From assembly GCA_937867335.1 (NCBI GenBank), contig CALMKX010000265.1, positions 1 to 50,839 on the forward strand: a stretch of 50,839 nucleotides of DNA. The letters run 5' to 3'. The notes below the pieces were generated by a model, which made no database searches, was not told where the DNA came from, and saw only the letters and a list, made by a program, of their open reading frames with translations. Position numbers and translations under genes: made by a program. Source of the stretch: an uncultured Acidobacteriota bacterium (GTDB lineage Bacteria > Acidobacteriota > Thermoanaerobaculia > Multivoradales > SZUA-115). Shown piece by piece: positions 34,739 to 42,375 of this stretch (position 1 is the first letter of the stretch; each line of letters starts with the position of its first letter).

Positions 34739-36409
34739 ATGGCCGAGATGGCTCTACTGGCAGAGAGCAAGCCGGAAATCGCACCGCCGGTGGTGGCGGT
34801 GGTGGGCAAGGAGAGCGCCGGGAAATCCCAGCTGATCTCCTCGCTCACCCGCCAGAGCGCCTACTCGGCCAACTTCCGCGGCTCCACGCTTTCCTGCGAG
34901 ATCTTCGAGGATCCGGACGGCCGGACCTTCGTCGATACGCCGGGCATTCTGCGCCAGTCCGATTCGATCACCACCCGCCTCGCCCTCAACCAGCTCTCGA
35001 CGAGCGATGTCGTGCTGCTGGTGCTGCCGGCCACCCACGCCAAGGACGACTTGACCGAGCTTCTGCCGCTGGTGGAGGGCAAGTTCGGAGCCGTGGTGCT
35101 GACCTTCTGGGATCGCCTGCCGGACCGCCACCAGGCTTCCTCCCGCGAGCGCGTCGAGTCCCTGGCCTGCGCTTGCGGGGTCCAGGTGATCCCGGTCGAT
35201 GCGCGTTCGGTGAGCGCCGAACAGAGGCAGCAGATCCTCGACGCCCTCGAGAACCCGGCCCGCTTCGAGACCGGCAAGATGGAGCTCTGCCTGAGCTGGC
35301 GCTGCCTGCCGCGGCCGACGCTGCTGGAGAACCGCTGGCTGGGCCCGGTGCTCGCCTCCTTGCTCCTGCTCGGCCCGGCGGTCGCCGCCGTGTGGCTGGC
35401 GAACCAGCTGGCCGGCCTGCTCGATCCGCGGATCCAGAAGCTGGTGGCCCCTCTGGTGGCCGCCCTGGCAGGCCTGCACTCACTCCCCCACGAGATTCTG
35501 GCGGGGCCCTACGGGCTGATCACCATGGGTCCCCTGCTGCTGGTCTGGGCGGCGCCCACGGTGGCCCTGTTTTCGCTCGGCCTTGGGATCTACAAGGCGA
35601 GCGGTCTCTTGGACCGCATCAGCACGGCGATCCATCCGCTGATCCTCCGCGTGGGCCTGACCGGCCGCGACGTGGTGCGAGTGGTGATGGGCTTCGGCTG
35701 CAATGTGCCGGCGGTGATCAACACCCGCGCTTGCTCGAGCTGCTCTCGCCCGCCCACGGTGGCGGCGATCGCCTTCGGCTCGGCCTGCTCCTACCAGCTC
35801 TCCGCCACGCTTGCGGTGTTCGCGGCGGCGGGACGGCCGGGCCTCGCCCTGCCCTATCTGCTCTACCTGGTGGCGACCACGCTGATCTACCTGCGCCTGA
35901 CCTCGCCGGCGGCGGCTCGCTCGCCCCTGAACGTGCTGGTGGCCGGCCAGAACACCTTCCTCACCTGGCCGCGCTGGTCCAGCATCTGGCATGAGGCGCG
36001 GTTGGTGCTCGCTCACTTCTTCAAGACCGCTGTGCCGGTTTTCCTGGTGATCAGCGGGGTGGCTTCGCTGTTGAGCTGGCTGGGCGTGGTGCCGGCTTTG
36101 GCACGGCTGCTGGGGCCGGTGATGAGAGTCTTCGGGCTGCCGGCCGAGGCCGCGCTGCCGGTGGTGATGGCCTCGATCCGCAAAGACGGGCTGCTGCTCT
36201 TCGCCCAGCAAGACTCGCTCACGGGCTTGAGCTCGGCGCAGATCCTCACCGGAGTGTACCTGGCCGGTGTGTTGCTTCCCTGCCTGGTGACGGCCTTGAC
36301 CATCGGTCGTGAGCAGTCCCCCCGCTTCACCCTCAAATTGATGGCGCGGCAGGCCCTGGCGGCCTCGGTGTTCGCTTTCGCGCTGAGCTGGCTGGCCCGA
36401 CTCTGGTAG
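34739..36409 (+). CDS. FeoB-like GTPase/permease, short form with degenerate G4
   Basis: 556 aa versus ~700-780 for FeoB. The N-terminal G domain (~15-170) has G1 GKESAGKS and G3 DTPG, but G4 reads VVLTFWD instead of NKxD, so guanine specificity may be lost. The membrane part has about eight helices and carries the FeoB gate signature G318-FGCNVPAV. This is followed by 'NTRACSSCSRPP', where FeoB has other residues; the two extra Cys pairs could bind metal. FeoB-family proteins import Fe2+. There is no feoA or feoC nearby. ATG 34739 is very close to GGGAG; ATG 34748 is a possible alternative. It heads an apparent operon with the AAR-like gene 19 nt downstream. Confidence 0.82.
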   Translation: MAEMALLAESKPEIAPPVVAVVGKESAGKSQLISSLTRQSAYSANFRGSTLSCEIFEDPDGRTFVDTPGILRQSDSITTRLALNQLSTSDVVLLVLPATHAKDDLTELLPLVEGKFGAVVLTFWDRLPDRHQASSRERVESLACACGVQVIPVDARSVSAEQRQQILDALENPARFETGKMELCLSWRCLPRPTLLENRWLGPVLASLLLLGPAVAAVWLANQLAGLLDPRIQKLVAPLVAALAGLHSLPHEILAGPYGLITMGPLLLVWAAPTVALFSLGLGIYKASGLLDRISTAIHPLILRVGLTGRDVVRVVMGFGCNVPAVINTRACSSCSRPPTVAAIAFGSACSYQLSATLAVFAAAGRPGLALPYLLYLVATTLIYLRLTSPAAARSPLNVLVAGQNTFLTWPRWSSIWHEARLVLAHFFKTAVPVFLVISGVASLLSWLGVVPALARLLGPVMRVFGLPAEAALPVVMASIRKDGLLLFAQQDSLTGLSSAQILTGVYLAGVLLPCLVTALTIGREQSPRFTLKLMARQALAASVFAFALSWLARLW

Positions 36410-36428
36410 GCCGCGAAAAAACTCCGCC

Positions 36429-37529
36429 ATGCCGCCCTATCTCACCAAGCGCTCCCCCTGGTTCTCCTTCCTGGTGCACCCCCGCGGGCTCGAGGATCTG
36501 GACCACTTCAGCGCTTCGAGCCTCCTGCGCCGCTACAGCGAGAGCGAACAGGAGTACCTCGAGAAGTCCTACTCGATGAAGCCCTTCGTCGCCGCCAACC
36601 TGCAGATCCGGTCCACCCCGGCCTGGGGGGAGCTGGTGGCGGTGATGCGCCCACCCGAGGTGCTGATGACCTCCGCCGGGCGGCAAGAAGTGCATGCGGC
36701 GGTGGACGTGGCGCTGTCGCGAGGCACCAAAGTGGTGGGCCTCGGCGCCCTCACCAGCCCGGCCACCGGCGGCGGCCAGACCCTCCTCGCGGGCCTGCCC
36801 CGCGGCGTGACGATCACCAACGGCAACGCCTACACGGCGGCGGTGGTGCGTGGCAACGTGGTGGAAGCGAGCCAGTTCCTGGGCCTGGGCAACGCCGCCA
36901 GGGTGGGAGTGGTGGGCTGCACCGGCTCGGTGGGAGCGGCGGCCTCACAGCTGCTGGCCGAGGCGGGCTTCCCGCTGCTCCTGATCGGCCGCACCTTGAA
37001 GCGCGCTCTCCACCTGCTTCCGGAGCTGCAATCCGTGGCCGAGTTCTCGGGGGATCTCGAGGCTCTTGCGCAGGTGGAGATCGTGGTGCTCCTGACCAGC
37101 GACCCGACGGCGCTTCTGGTCCCCGAGCATCTGCGGCCGGGCACGGTGGTGATCGACTGCGCCCAGCCGGCGAACGTCACTGCTCCCGCGCCCTTCGAGG
37201 CCCGCGGCATCCGCGTCCGAGAAGGTGGCGTGGTGCGCATCCCCGGTTTCCACTGCGACTACGACTTCCGCTTCGAGCATCCGGAAGAGACCTTCGCCTG
37301 CATGGCGGAGACCTACCTCTACGCCCGCGAAGGCATCGCCACGCACTCGGTGGGTCGCGCCTCGGCGGTGCTCGCCCGCGAGATGGAGGCGATCGCCGAC
37401 CGGCGCGGCGTGAGCCCGCGCCCGCTTCGCCTGGAAGGCACGGAGCCGGCCCTGAGACTGACTCTCGAACCCGCCGATGTCGTGGCTCTCACCAGCCCCG
37501 AGCCGGCAGTGGGCGGGAGGGCGATGTGA
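36429..37529 (+). CDS. Rossmann dehydrogenase related to long-chain acyl-ACP reductase (AAR-like)
   Basis: 366 aa. The N-terminal ~120 residues include 'GLGALTSPATGGG' and 'TITNGNAYTAAVV', close in pattern to 'GGFSSIIFE...TTGNTHTAY' of cyanobacterial acyl-ACP reductase. An NAD(P)-binding motif follows: G163-CTGSVG169 ('VGVVGCTGSVGAAASQLL'). Cys occurs in 'GFHCDYDF' (a possible thioester site, unproven). AAR reduces acyl-thioesters to aldehydes; what this relative reduces is unknown. It lies between the FeoB-like gene and the small CPFC gene, overlapping the latter by 4 nt (ATGTGA), so they are translationally coupled. The RiPP-like peptides follow 0.5 kb downstream. Confidence 0.78.
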   Translation: MPPYLTKRSPWFSFLVHPRGLEDLDHFSASSLLRRYSESEQEYLEKSYSMKPFVAANLQIRSTPAWGELVAVMRPPEVLMTSAGRQEVHAAVDVALSRGTKVVGLGALTSPATGGGQTLLAGLPRGVTITNGNAYTAAVVRGNVVEASQFLGLGNAARVGVVGCTGSVGAAASQLLAEAGFPLLLIGRTLKRALHLLPELQSVAEFSGDLEALAQVEIVVLLTSDPTALLVPEHLRPGTVVIDCAQPANVTAPAPFEARGIRVREGGVVRIPGFHCDYDFRFEHPEETFACMAETYLYAREGIATHSVGRASAVLAREMEAIADRRGVSPRPLRLEGTEPALRLTLEPADVVALTSPEPAVGGRAM

Positions 37530-38002
37530 ACAGCTGCCCCTTCTGCGTGATCCTCGCCGCGATGGTGGCGCTGGTGCACCCGCGCCGGGAGCGCCTCGAA
37601 GGCGCCCTGCGCCGGGCCAGCTGGAGCGGCCGCTGGGTGGCCCGGAAGCTTCGCCGGGGCCGGCTGGAGGCCGCACCCACGGCCTGTCTCAGCGGCCTCG
37701 GAGCGCCGCGCTCGGGCGCTCTTCGCGGCAGTGTCCGCCGGCCAGCCCTAAGCCAGGTCTCGGCCGAGCTCCGGCAAGAGCGATCGCTCCACCTGGTGGC
37801 GCCGCAGCGGCTCTGCGGCCGCCGTCCCTCGAGGCCGCGGCGAGAGAGTTCGGCCGCAGGCGAGAGCGCTGGCGACGACGACCCAGCCCCAGCGCTTCCT
37901 TCGCCTCTCAAACCCACCCCATCCACAAACGGGTTTCCTCCCCTTCTGGTCCGTGGGCCGCCCAGGCCCACGGTGGGCCGTCCGTTTGTCGCTCCCGAGT
38001 AG
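37526..38002 (+). CDS. Small CPFC protein, translationally coupled
   Basis: 158 aa if the whole frame is used. GTG 37526 overlaps the previous stop in ATGTGA. It begins 'MNSCPFCVILAAMVALVHP', a CxxC redox or metal-type motif at the edge of a short hydrophobic stretch, then an Arg-rich helical part. Codon bias is gene-like for the first ~90 codons but poor afterwards, where the frame runs through a stem-loop (37951-37973). The functional product may therefore be shorter, or the 3' part degenerate. No family recognised. Confidence 0.45.
   Translation: MNSCPFCVILAAMVALVHPRRERLEGALRRASWSGRWVARKLRRGRLEAAPTACLSGLGAPRSGALRGSVRRPALSQVSAELRQERSLHLVAPQRLCGRRPSRPRRESSAAGESAGDDDPAPALPSPLKPTPSTNGFPPLLVRGPPRPTVGRPFVAPE
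37951..37973 (+). terminator. Stem-loop upstream of the peptide genes
   Basis: A perfect 9-bp stem, CCGTGGGCC (37951-37959) and GGCCCACGG (37965-37973), with a 5-nt loop and no clean T-run, 69 nt before the first peptide gene. It may terminate or stabilise, separating peptide expression from the upstream enzymes. Confidence 0.5.
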
Positions 38003-38041
38003 CCAACAACCCAGAGCAGCACCTCAACCAAGGAGATGACC

Positions 38042-38182
38042 ATGAACGCCGAGCAGTTCCAGATCGAAACCCTCGAAACCCGCCTCGAAATGCAGGTTGT
38101 CGTGACCGAGGCCGACGCCGCCGCCGACGACTGCGAGTGCGCCCCCGGCGAGTGCCCGGCCGCGCAGCTGCTCAACGGCTAG
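38042..38182 (+). CDS. Putative RiPP precursor peptide 1 (46 aa)
   Basis: 46 aa, ATG 38042 with AAGGAG 6 nt upstream (ATG 38036 also in frame but too close). The leader-like half 'MNAEQFQIETLETRLEMQ' is identical to that of the second peptide at 38261-38392 and the identity runs on to residue 23. The C-terminal half is 'DDCECAPGECPAAQLLNG' with Cys31, Cys33 and Cys38. A conserved acidic or amphipathic leader with a short Cys-containing C-terminus, next to a PqqD-M50 gene, is the layout of a ribosomally made, modified peptide. The core cleavage site and modification are not visible. Confidence 0.8.
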   Translation: MNAEQFQIETLETRLEMQVVVTEADAAADDCECAPGECPAAQLLNG

Positions 38183-38198
38183 TTGATCCACCGTTTCC

Positions 38199-38223
38199 CA
38201 GGGCCGGCATGGGGCTGGCCCTG
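38199..38223 (+). other. Stem-loop between the two peptide genes
   Basis: CAGGGCC (38199-38205) and GGCCCTG (38217-38223) with an 11-nt loop, followed by ATTCTCC. It may act as an mRNA stabiliser or partial terminator between the tandem precursors. Confidence 0.45.
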
Positions 38224-38260
38224 ATTCTCCAAAGCACCACCCAACCAGAAGGAGAGGACC

Positions 38261-38392
38261 ATGAACGCTGAGCAGTTCCAGATCGAGACCCTCGAGACCC
38301 GCCTGGAGATGCAGGTTGTCGTCACCGAGAGCTCGGACGCCACTTGCGAGTGCGACGCCGAGTGCCCCGCCGCCCAGGCTCTGCGCGGCTAG
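38261..38392 (+). CDS. Putative RiPP precursor peptide 2 (43 aa)
   Basis: 43 aa, ATG 38261 with AAGGAG 6 nt upstream, the same spacing as peptide 1. The first 23 residues are identical to peptide 1; the variable linker is shorter. The C-terminus is 'TCECDAECPAAQALRG' with Cys29, Cys31 and Cys35. C-E-C, E-C-P-A-A-Q and the final Gly are shared, while the spacer between the second and third Cys shrinks from four to three residues. Synonymous differences between the copies show the leader is held by selection on protein rather than being a recent copy. Confidence 0.8.
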   Translation: MNAEQFQIETLETRLEMQVVVTESSDATCECDAECPAAQALRG

Positions 38393-38399
38393 CCCTCAC

Positions 38400-38439
38400 G
38401 CGGGCGCGGTCCAATGCGGATCGCGCCCGCTCTTTCCTT
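38400..38439 (+). terminator. Terminator/attenuator between peptide 2 and the peptidase gene
   Basis: A 9-bp stem, GCGGGCGCG (38400-38408) and CGCGCCCGC (38422-38430), followed by TCTTTCCTT. Partial readthrough would give much peptide mRNA and little peptidase mRNA. Confidence 0.65.
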
Positions 38440-38478
38440 GTCAACGAACTGCTGCCAGGCGATCGAGAGCGTTCCGAG

Positions 38479-39831
38479 ATGACCTCAACCGCAGCCACCC
38501 TCGCCGCGCCCTGGGCCGGCCTCCGGCTCAAGCCGGGCTTTACGATCTCTCGCTTCGAAGGTACTCCGGACGAGCGCTATCTGCTCGAAGTGGGCAACAC
38601 CTGCTACGTGCTCAACCCGCCGATGCGCGAGTTGGTGCTGGCGCTCGAGGAGGGGCCGAAGGACCTCGCAGAGCTGGCGGCGATCGTGCGGCGGCGTACC
38701 GGCGAAGCCGTTTCCGTCGAAGTGCTCGAGGACGTGCTCGCCAAGCGGCTGCCGGCCGGGATCTTCGCCGATCAGCCGGACGAAGTGCCCAGGAAGCCCT
38801 TCTTCGTGAGCTTCCAGCTGCTTTCCTCGAGAGTGCTCGAGCCGATCACCCGGCGGCTCCACTGGCTGTTCCATCCCGCGCTCGCCGTCGCTGCCGTGCT
38901 CGCCTTCCTGGCGGTGGAGGCGCTGGTGCTGCCGCAGGCCGTGCGTCGAGTCCAGGGCGGCCTGGATTTCGTCGAGCTCGCGGTTCTCTACCTGGCCATC
39001 ATCGCGAGCGGCCTCATCCACGAGCTCGGGCATGCGACGGCCTGCTCCCGCTTCGGAGCTCCGCACGGCGGTGTGGGCTTCGGGCTCTACTTGTTTTTCC
39101 CGGCCTTCTACGCCGACGTCACCAAGGCCTGGAGGCTGCCGCCCCGCGAGCGGGCGGTGGTGGATCTCGGCGGGCTGTATTTCCAGTGCTTCCTGATGAT
39201 CCCGGTGGGCCTGTTGGCCTGGAAGAGCGGCCATCCGTTCCTGCTCCATCTGGTCTGGTTGATCAACTTCATGATGCTGATGACGCTCAACCCGATTCTC
39301 AAGATGGACGGCTACTGGCTGCTGTCGGACTTGAGCGGCTTGCGCAACCTGCACCGGTTGTTCGCCCAGACCGTGGTGTACTGGTTCGGCAGGCTCCGCG
39401 GCAAGGGCCAGAAGATGGCTCGGCTGGCGGAGATCACCGGCGCCAAGCGCTGGGTGCTCTACGCCTACTCGGCGCTCGCACTGGCCTATATCGGCTATCT
39501 CCTGCCCCTCGGAGTTGCGGCGGTTTCCGGCGTCGTCCGCAACTACCCGCACAAAGCTCAGGAGGTCTTCTCGCTCCTGGCCGCGCACTTCGCCCAGGGC
39601 GAGATGGCGGCCACCCTGAGCTCTCTGGGCAAGCTCCTCAACATCAGCGTCTGGCCGGCCATCCTGGGGTTCATCGTCATGCGCTTGAGCTTCAAGCTCT
39701 TCCGTCTTCTCTTCGTGCGTCTCCGCAGCGCGGTCCAGTGCCTGATCAAGGGCCTCTGCCATTGCCATCCGGCCGAGCAGGTGAGCGGCACGGTGGCCGA
39801 GAAGGCTTCGAACCAGCAGCCGATCTCCTGA
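38479..39831 (+). CDS. PqqD-like domain fused to M50 (site-2 protease type) membrane metallopeptidase
   Basis: 450 aa from ATG 38479; the frame is open upstream, but that part covers the terminator. Residues ~12-95 resemble PqqD/RRE peptide-binding domains ('YLLEVGNTCYVLNPPMREL', 'LEEGPKDLAELAAIVRR'). The membrane part contains the zinc motif H181-ELGH185 and the later 'NPILKMDGYWLLSDL' with Asp277, the third M50 metal ligand. About six hydrophobic segments. The C-terminus has CLIKGLCHCHP. Related 'peptide zinc metalloproteases' occur in RiPP loci, where the PqqD part grips the leader and the peptidase cuts or exports. The two 46- and 43-aa peptides upstream are the obvious substrates. Confidence 0.9.
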   Translation: MTSTAATLAAPWAGLRLKPGFTISRFEGTPDERYLLEVGNTCYVLNPPMRELVLALEEGPKDLAELAAIVRRRTGEAVSVEVLEDVLAKRLPAGIFADQPDEVPRKPFFVSFQLLSSRVLEPITRRLHWLFHPALAVAAVLAFLAVEALVLPQAVRRVQGGLDFVELAVLYLAIIASGLIHELGHATACSRFGAPHGGVGFGLYLFFPAFYADVTKAWRLPPRERAVVDLGGLYFQCFLMIPVGLLAWKSGHPFLLHLVWLINFMMLMTLNPILKMDGYWLLSDLSGLRNLHRLFAQTVVYWFGRLRGKGQKMARLAEITGAKRWVLYAYSALALAYIGYLLPLGVAAVSGVVRNYPHKAQEVFSLLAAHFAQGEMAATLSSLGKLLNISVWPAILGFIVMRLSFKLFRLLFVRLRSAVQCLIKGLCHCHPAEQVSGTVAEKASNQQPIS

Positions 39832-39842
39832 GTGGGGCTGCC

Positions 39843-42257
39843 TCAGGCCGCCTTCAGCACCTGGGTGGGCTCGAGGCCGGTGGCTCGCCGGGCCGGCAAG
39901 TACAGGGCCGCGAAGCCCACCAGGGTGAGGAGCAAGGCCGCGCTCAGGAAGATGCCGCCGTCGGCCGCGCTCACGCCGTAGAGCAGGCTGGACATCAGGC
40001 GGGTCAGGCCCAGGGCCAGAGCGAGGCCCACGGCCACTCCGACTGCCAGGAGCTTGCCGCCCTCGAGGAAGAGCAAGCGCAGCACCGCCTTGCGATCCGC
40101 CCCGAGCGCCATGCGGATGCCGATCTCATGGGTGCGCTGGGCCACCAGGTTGGCGGCGACGCCGTAGATCCCCACCGCCGCCAGCACGGCGGCCACCAGG
40201 CCGAACGCTCCCAGCAGCCAGGCGGCGATCTTCAGGATGTAGATCGAGTCGTCCACCACCGCCGCCATCGAAGCCATCCGCGAGACGGGGAGGTCGGCGT
40301 CGGCGGCGCGTACTTCCCGCAGCACGGCGTCGGTGAGTTCGGTGGGCTTGCCCTCGGTGCGCAGCGCGAGGCTCAGGGCTCGCCGCGGGCGCTGGCTCAA
40401 GGGGAAGTACACCTCGAACCCTGGCTCTTCGTTCAGCTTGCGCAGCCGCGCCGGCCCTACCACGCCGACCACTCGCACCAGCCGCCGCTCCCCGCCGGCC
40501 TCCTGCACCGCGAGCTGCTTGCCGAGGGAATCCTTGCCCGGCCAGAAGGCTTCGGCCAGGCGCTGGGAGACCACCACCACCGGCTCGGTGCTGGCGGAGT
40601 CCGAGGTGGCGAAGCCGCGGCCCGCCAGAAGGGGCATGGAGAAGGCCTCGAAAAGCCTGGGGCTCACCGAGAGGCCGATCGCCGCCGAGAGCTCGTGGCG
40701 AGCGGTGGCGGCGCGATCCTCGGCAGCGAGCTCGATCTCGGCGCTCCGCATGCCGCTGGTCAACGGCAGGTTCTGGATCGCCGCGGCGGCCTTGATACCC
40801 GGCACCGCCTCCATTCGGTCAAGCAGATTGCGATAGAAGCGCTCGCTGCCCGGCAGGTCGTACCGTGCATCCGGCAGGTTGAGGCTGAAGGTGAGCAGGT
40901 GGTCCGTGGCGTAGCCGGGACGGGACTCCCGCAGGCGGGAGAAGGCCACCACCAGCAAGCTCGCCGAGATCAGGAGCACCAGGGCGAGCGCCACCTCGGA
41001 AACTACGAAAGCGTTGCGCAGCCGTTGCTGGCGCCGGGAGCCGCCGCTTCTGCCGCCCCCTTCGCGCAGCACCTGCTCCAGCCGTGATTTCGAGGCCTGC
41101 AGGCTGGGCAGGAGGCCGAACAGCACACCGCACAAGCTCGCCACCAGGAAGCAGAAGGCCACGCTGGCAGGATCCAGCCTGAGCCGGAAGTAGGAGGGCA
41201 TGCGGAAAGGTAGCGCCGCCTCCACGGCCGCCAGACCCGCCCAGGCGAGGGCGAGTCCGATCAGGCCACCGCCCAGGGCGCGCAGCACGCTCTCGAGCAG
41301 GAACTGGCGTACCACGGCCCCTCGCGAAGCCCCCAGCGCAAAGCGCAGGGCCACCTCCCGGTGGCGCAGGCCGAGACGGGCGAGCAGCAGGTTGGCGACG
41401 TTGACGCAGGCGATCGAAAGGACCAGTACCACCGCGCCGAGAAGGATCAAGACGGCATACCGGGCCTCGCCCAGGAACCAGTCCCTGAGTGGCTTGATGG
41501 ACACCCGGGCGCCGGTATCGGTGTCCGGGTAGGCCTGGGCCAATCGCTCGCTGATGCCCGCGAGCTCGGCCCTCGCCTTGGCCAGGCTCACTGTCGGCAG
41601 CAGGCGGCCCATCACCACCAGGCGGCGGTCGCCTCGGGGAGCGCTCGGGTCGAGGGCGAGGGGCATCCAGAGCTCGTAGTTCTCGTAGTCCGAGGCTTCG
41701 GGGAGCACCCCCACCAGGGTGTAGACGGCGCCGTTGATCTCGAGGCTCTTGCCCACCAGGCCCGGATCCCGGCCGAAACGGTCGCGCCAGAGGCGATGGC
41801 TCATCACCACCACCTTGGCCTGGCCTGGCCGGTCGTCTTCGGACGAGTAGAGGCGACCCTCGGCAGCGGCGAATCCCAGCACCTGGAAGAAGCTGGCCGA
41901 GGTACGTACCGACGACACCCGTTCCGTGCGGTCCCCGGCCTGCAGGTTGACCGACACCGGCTGGTAGGCGCCCAGGGCCTCGAAGCTACCGCTCGCCTGC
42001 TGCCAGTCGTGGAAAGTGGGGTAGGAGACCGTCTTGCCGCTCGCCCCGGCCTTGGCCGCGAAAGTCTGTTCCAGCACCACCACCCGGCCGTGCGGATCGA
42101 AGGAGATCGGTCTCAAGAGGAGGGAGCTCACGGCGCTGAAGATCACGGTGGTGGGACCGATGCCCAGGGCCAGAGTGGCAACTGCCACGAGGGTCACGAG
42201 CCGGTCTTGACCGATGAACCGGAGAGCGTGGCGAAGCTCACGGAGCCATTTTTCCAT
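39843..42257 (-). CDS. ADOP-type MacB/FtsX ABC transporter permease
   Basis: 804 aa from ATG 42257, set by AGGGAGA 5-6 nt upstream ('MEKWLRELRHALRFI'). Two FtsX-like halves: TM1 near residue 20-45, a MacB periplasmic domain, three TMs ('LGAVVLVLSIACVNVANLLLAR', then two more), and a second copy of the same plan in the C-terminal half ('GAFGLVAAVLAAVGIYGV', ending 'PARRATGLEPTQVLKAA'). This duplicated single-chain form is the acidobacterial duplicated orphan permease. It carries no ATPase and none is adjacent. The 'orphan' location is typical. Substrate unknown; it may export peptides and sits next to the RiPP-like genes, though on the other strand. Confidence 0.93.
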   Translation of the reverse strand: MEKWLRELRHALRFIGQDRLVTLVAVATLALGIGPTTVIFSAVSSLLLRPISFDPHGRVVVLEQTFAAKAGASGKTVSYPTFHDWQQASGSFEALGAYQPVSVNLQAGDRTERVSSVRTSASFFQVLGFAAAEGRLYSSEDDRPGQAKVVVMSHRLWRDRFGRDPGLVGKSLEINGAVYTLVGVLPEASDYENYELWMPLALDPSAPRGDRRLVVMGRLLPTVSLAKARAELAGISERLAQAYPDTDTGARVSIKPLRDWFLGEARYAVLILLGAVVLVLSIACVNVANLLLARLGLRHREVALRFALGASRGAVVRQFLLESVLRALGGGLIGLALAWAGLAAVEAALPFRMPSYFRLRLDPASVAFCFLVASLCGVLFGLLPSLQASKSRLEQVLREGGGRSGGSRRQQRLRNAFVVSEVALALVLLISASLLVVAFSRLRESRPGYATDHLLTFSLNLPDARYDLPGSERFYRNLLDRMEAVPGIKAAAAIQNLPLTSGMRSAEIELAAEDRAATARHELSAAIGLSVSPRLFEAFSMPLLAGRGFATSDSASTEPVVVVSQRLAEAFWPGKDSLGKQLAVQEAGGERRLVRVVGVVGPARLRKLNEEPGFEVYFPLSQRPRRALSLALRTEGKPTELTDAVLREVRAADADLPVSRMASMAAVVDDSIYILKIAAWLLGAFGLVAAVLAAVGIYGVAANLVAQRTHEIGIRMALGADRKAVLRLLFLEGGKLLAVGVAVGLALALGLTRLMSSLLYGVSAADGGIFLSAALLLTLVGFAALYLPARRATGLEPTQVLKAA

Positions 42258-42375
42258 CACAGTCTCCCTGCGAAAGCTTGGCGTAGATTTTAGCATCCGC
42301 GCGGGCCACCGGCGGGCCGATGCGCGTCCCGGCGGTGCACTACAATGTCTTGGCTATTCGTCTGGAGGTTCGACC

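Noticed and set aside
37489-38175. 228-codon minus-strand frame opposite the CPFC and peptide 1 genes
   Set aside because: Antisense of the conserved leader; Ser/Arg-rich without domain.
37477-38271. Alternative plus-strand frame through the CPFC gene and the first peptide
   Set aside because: Composition of random high-GC sequence and no ribosome site; the ATGTGA-coupled frame at 37526 and the two peptide frames are better supported.
38316-41087. Long plus-strand frame across the peptidase and ADOP genes
   Set aside because: Out of frame with the clear PqqD-M50 protein and antisense to ADOP; composition of a shadow.
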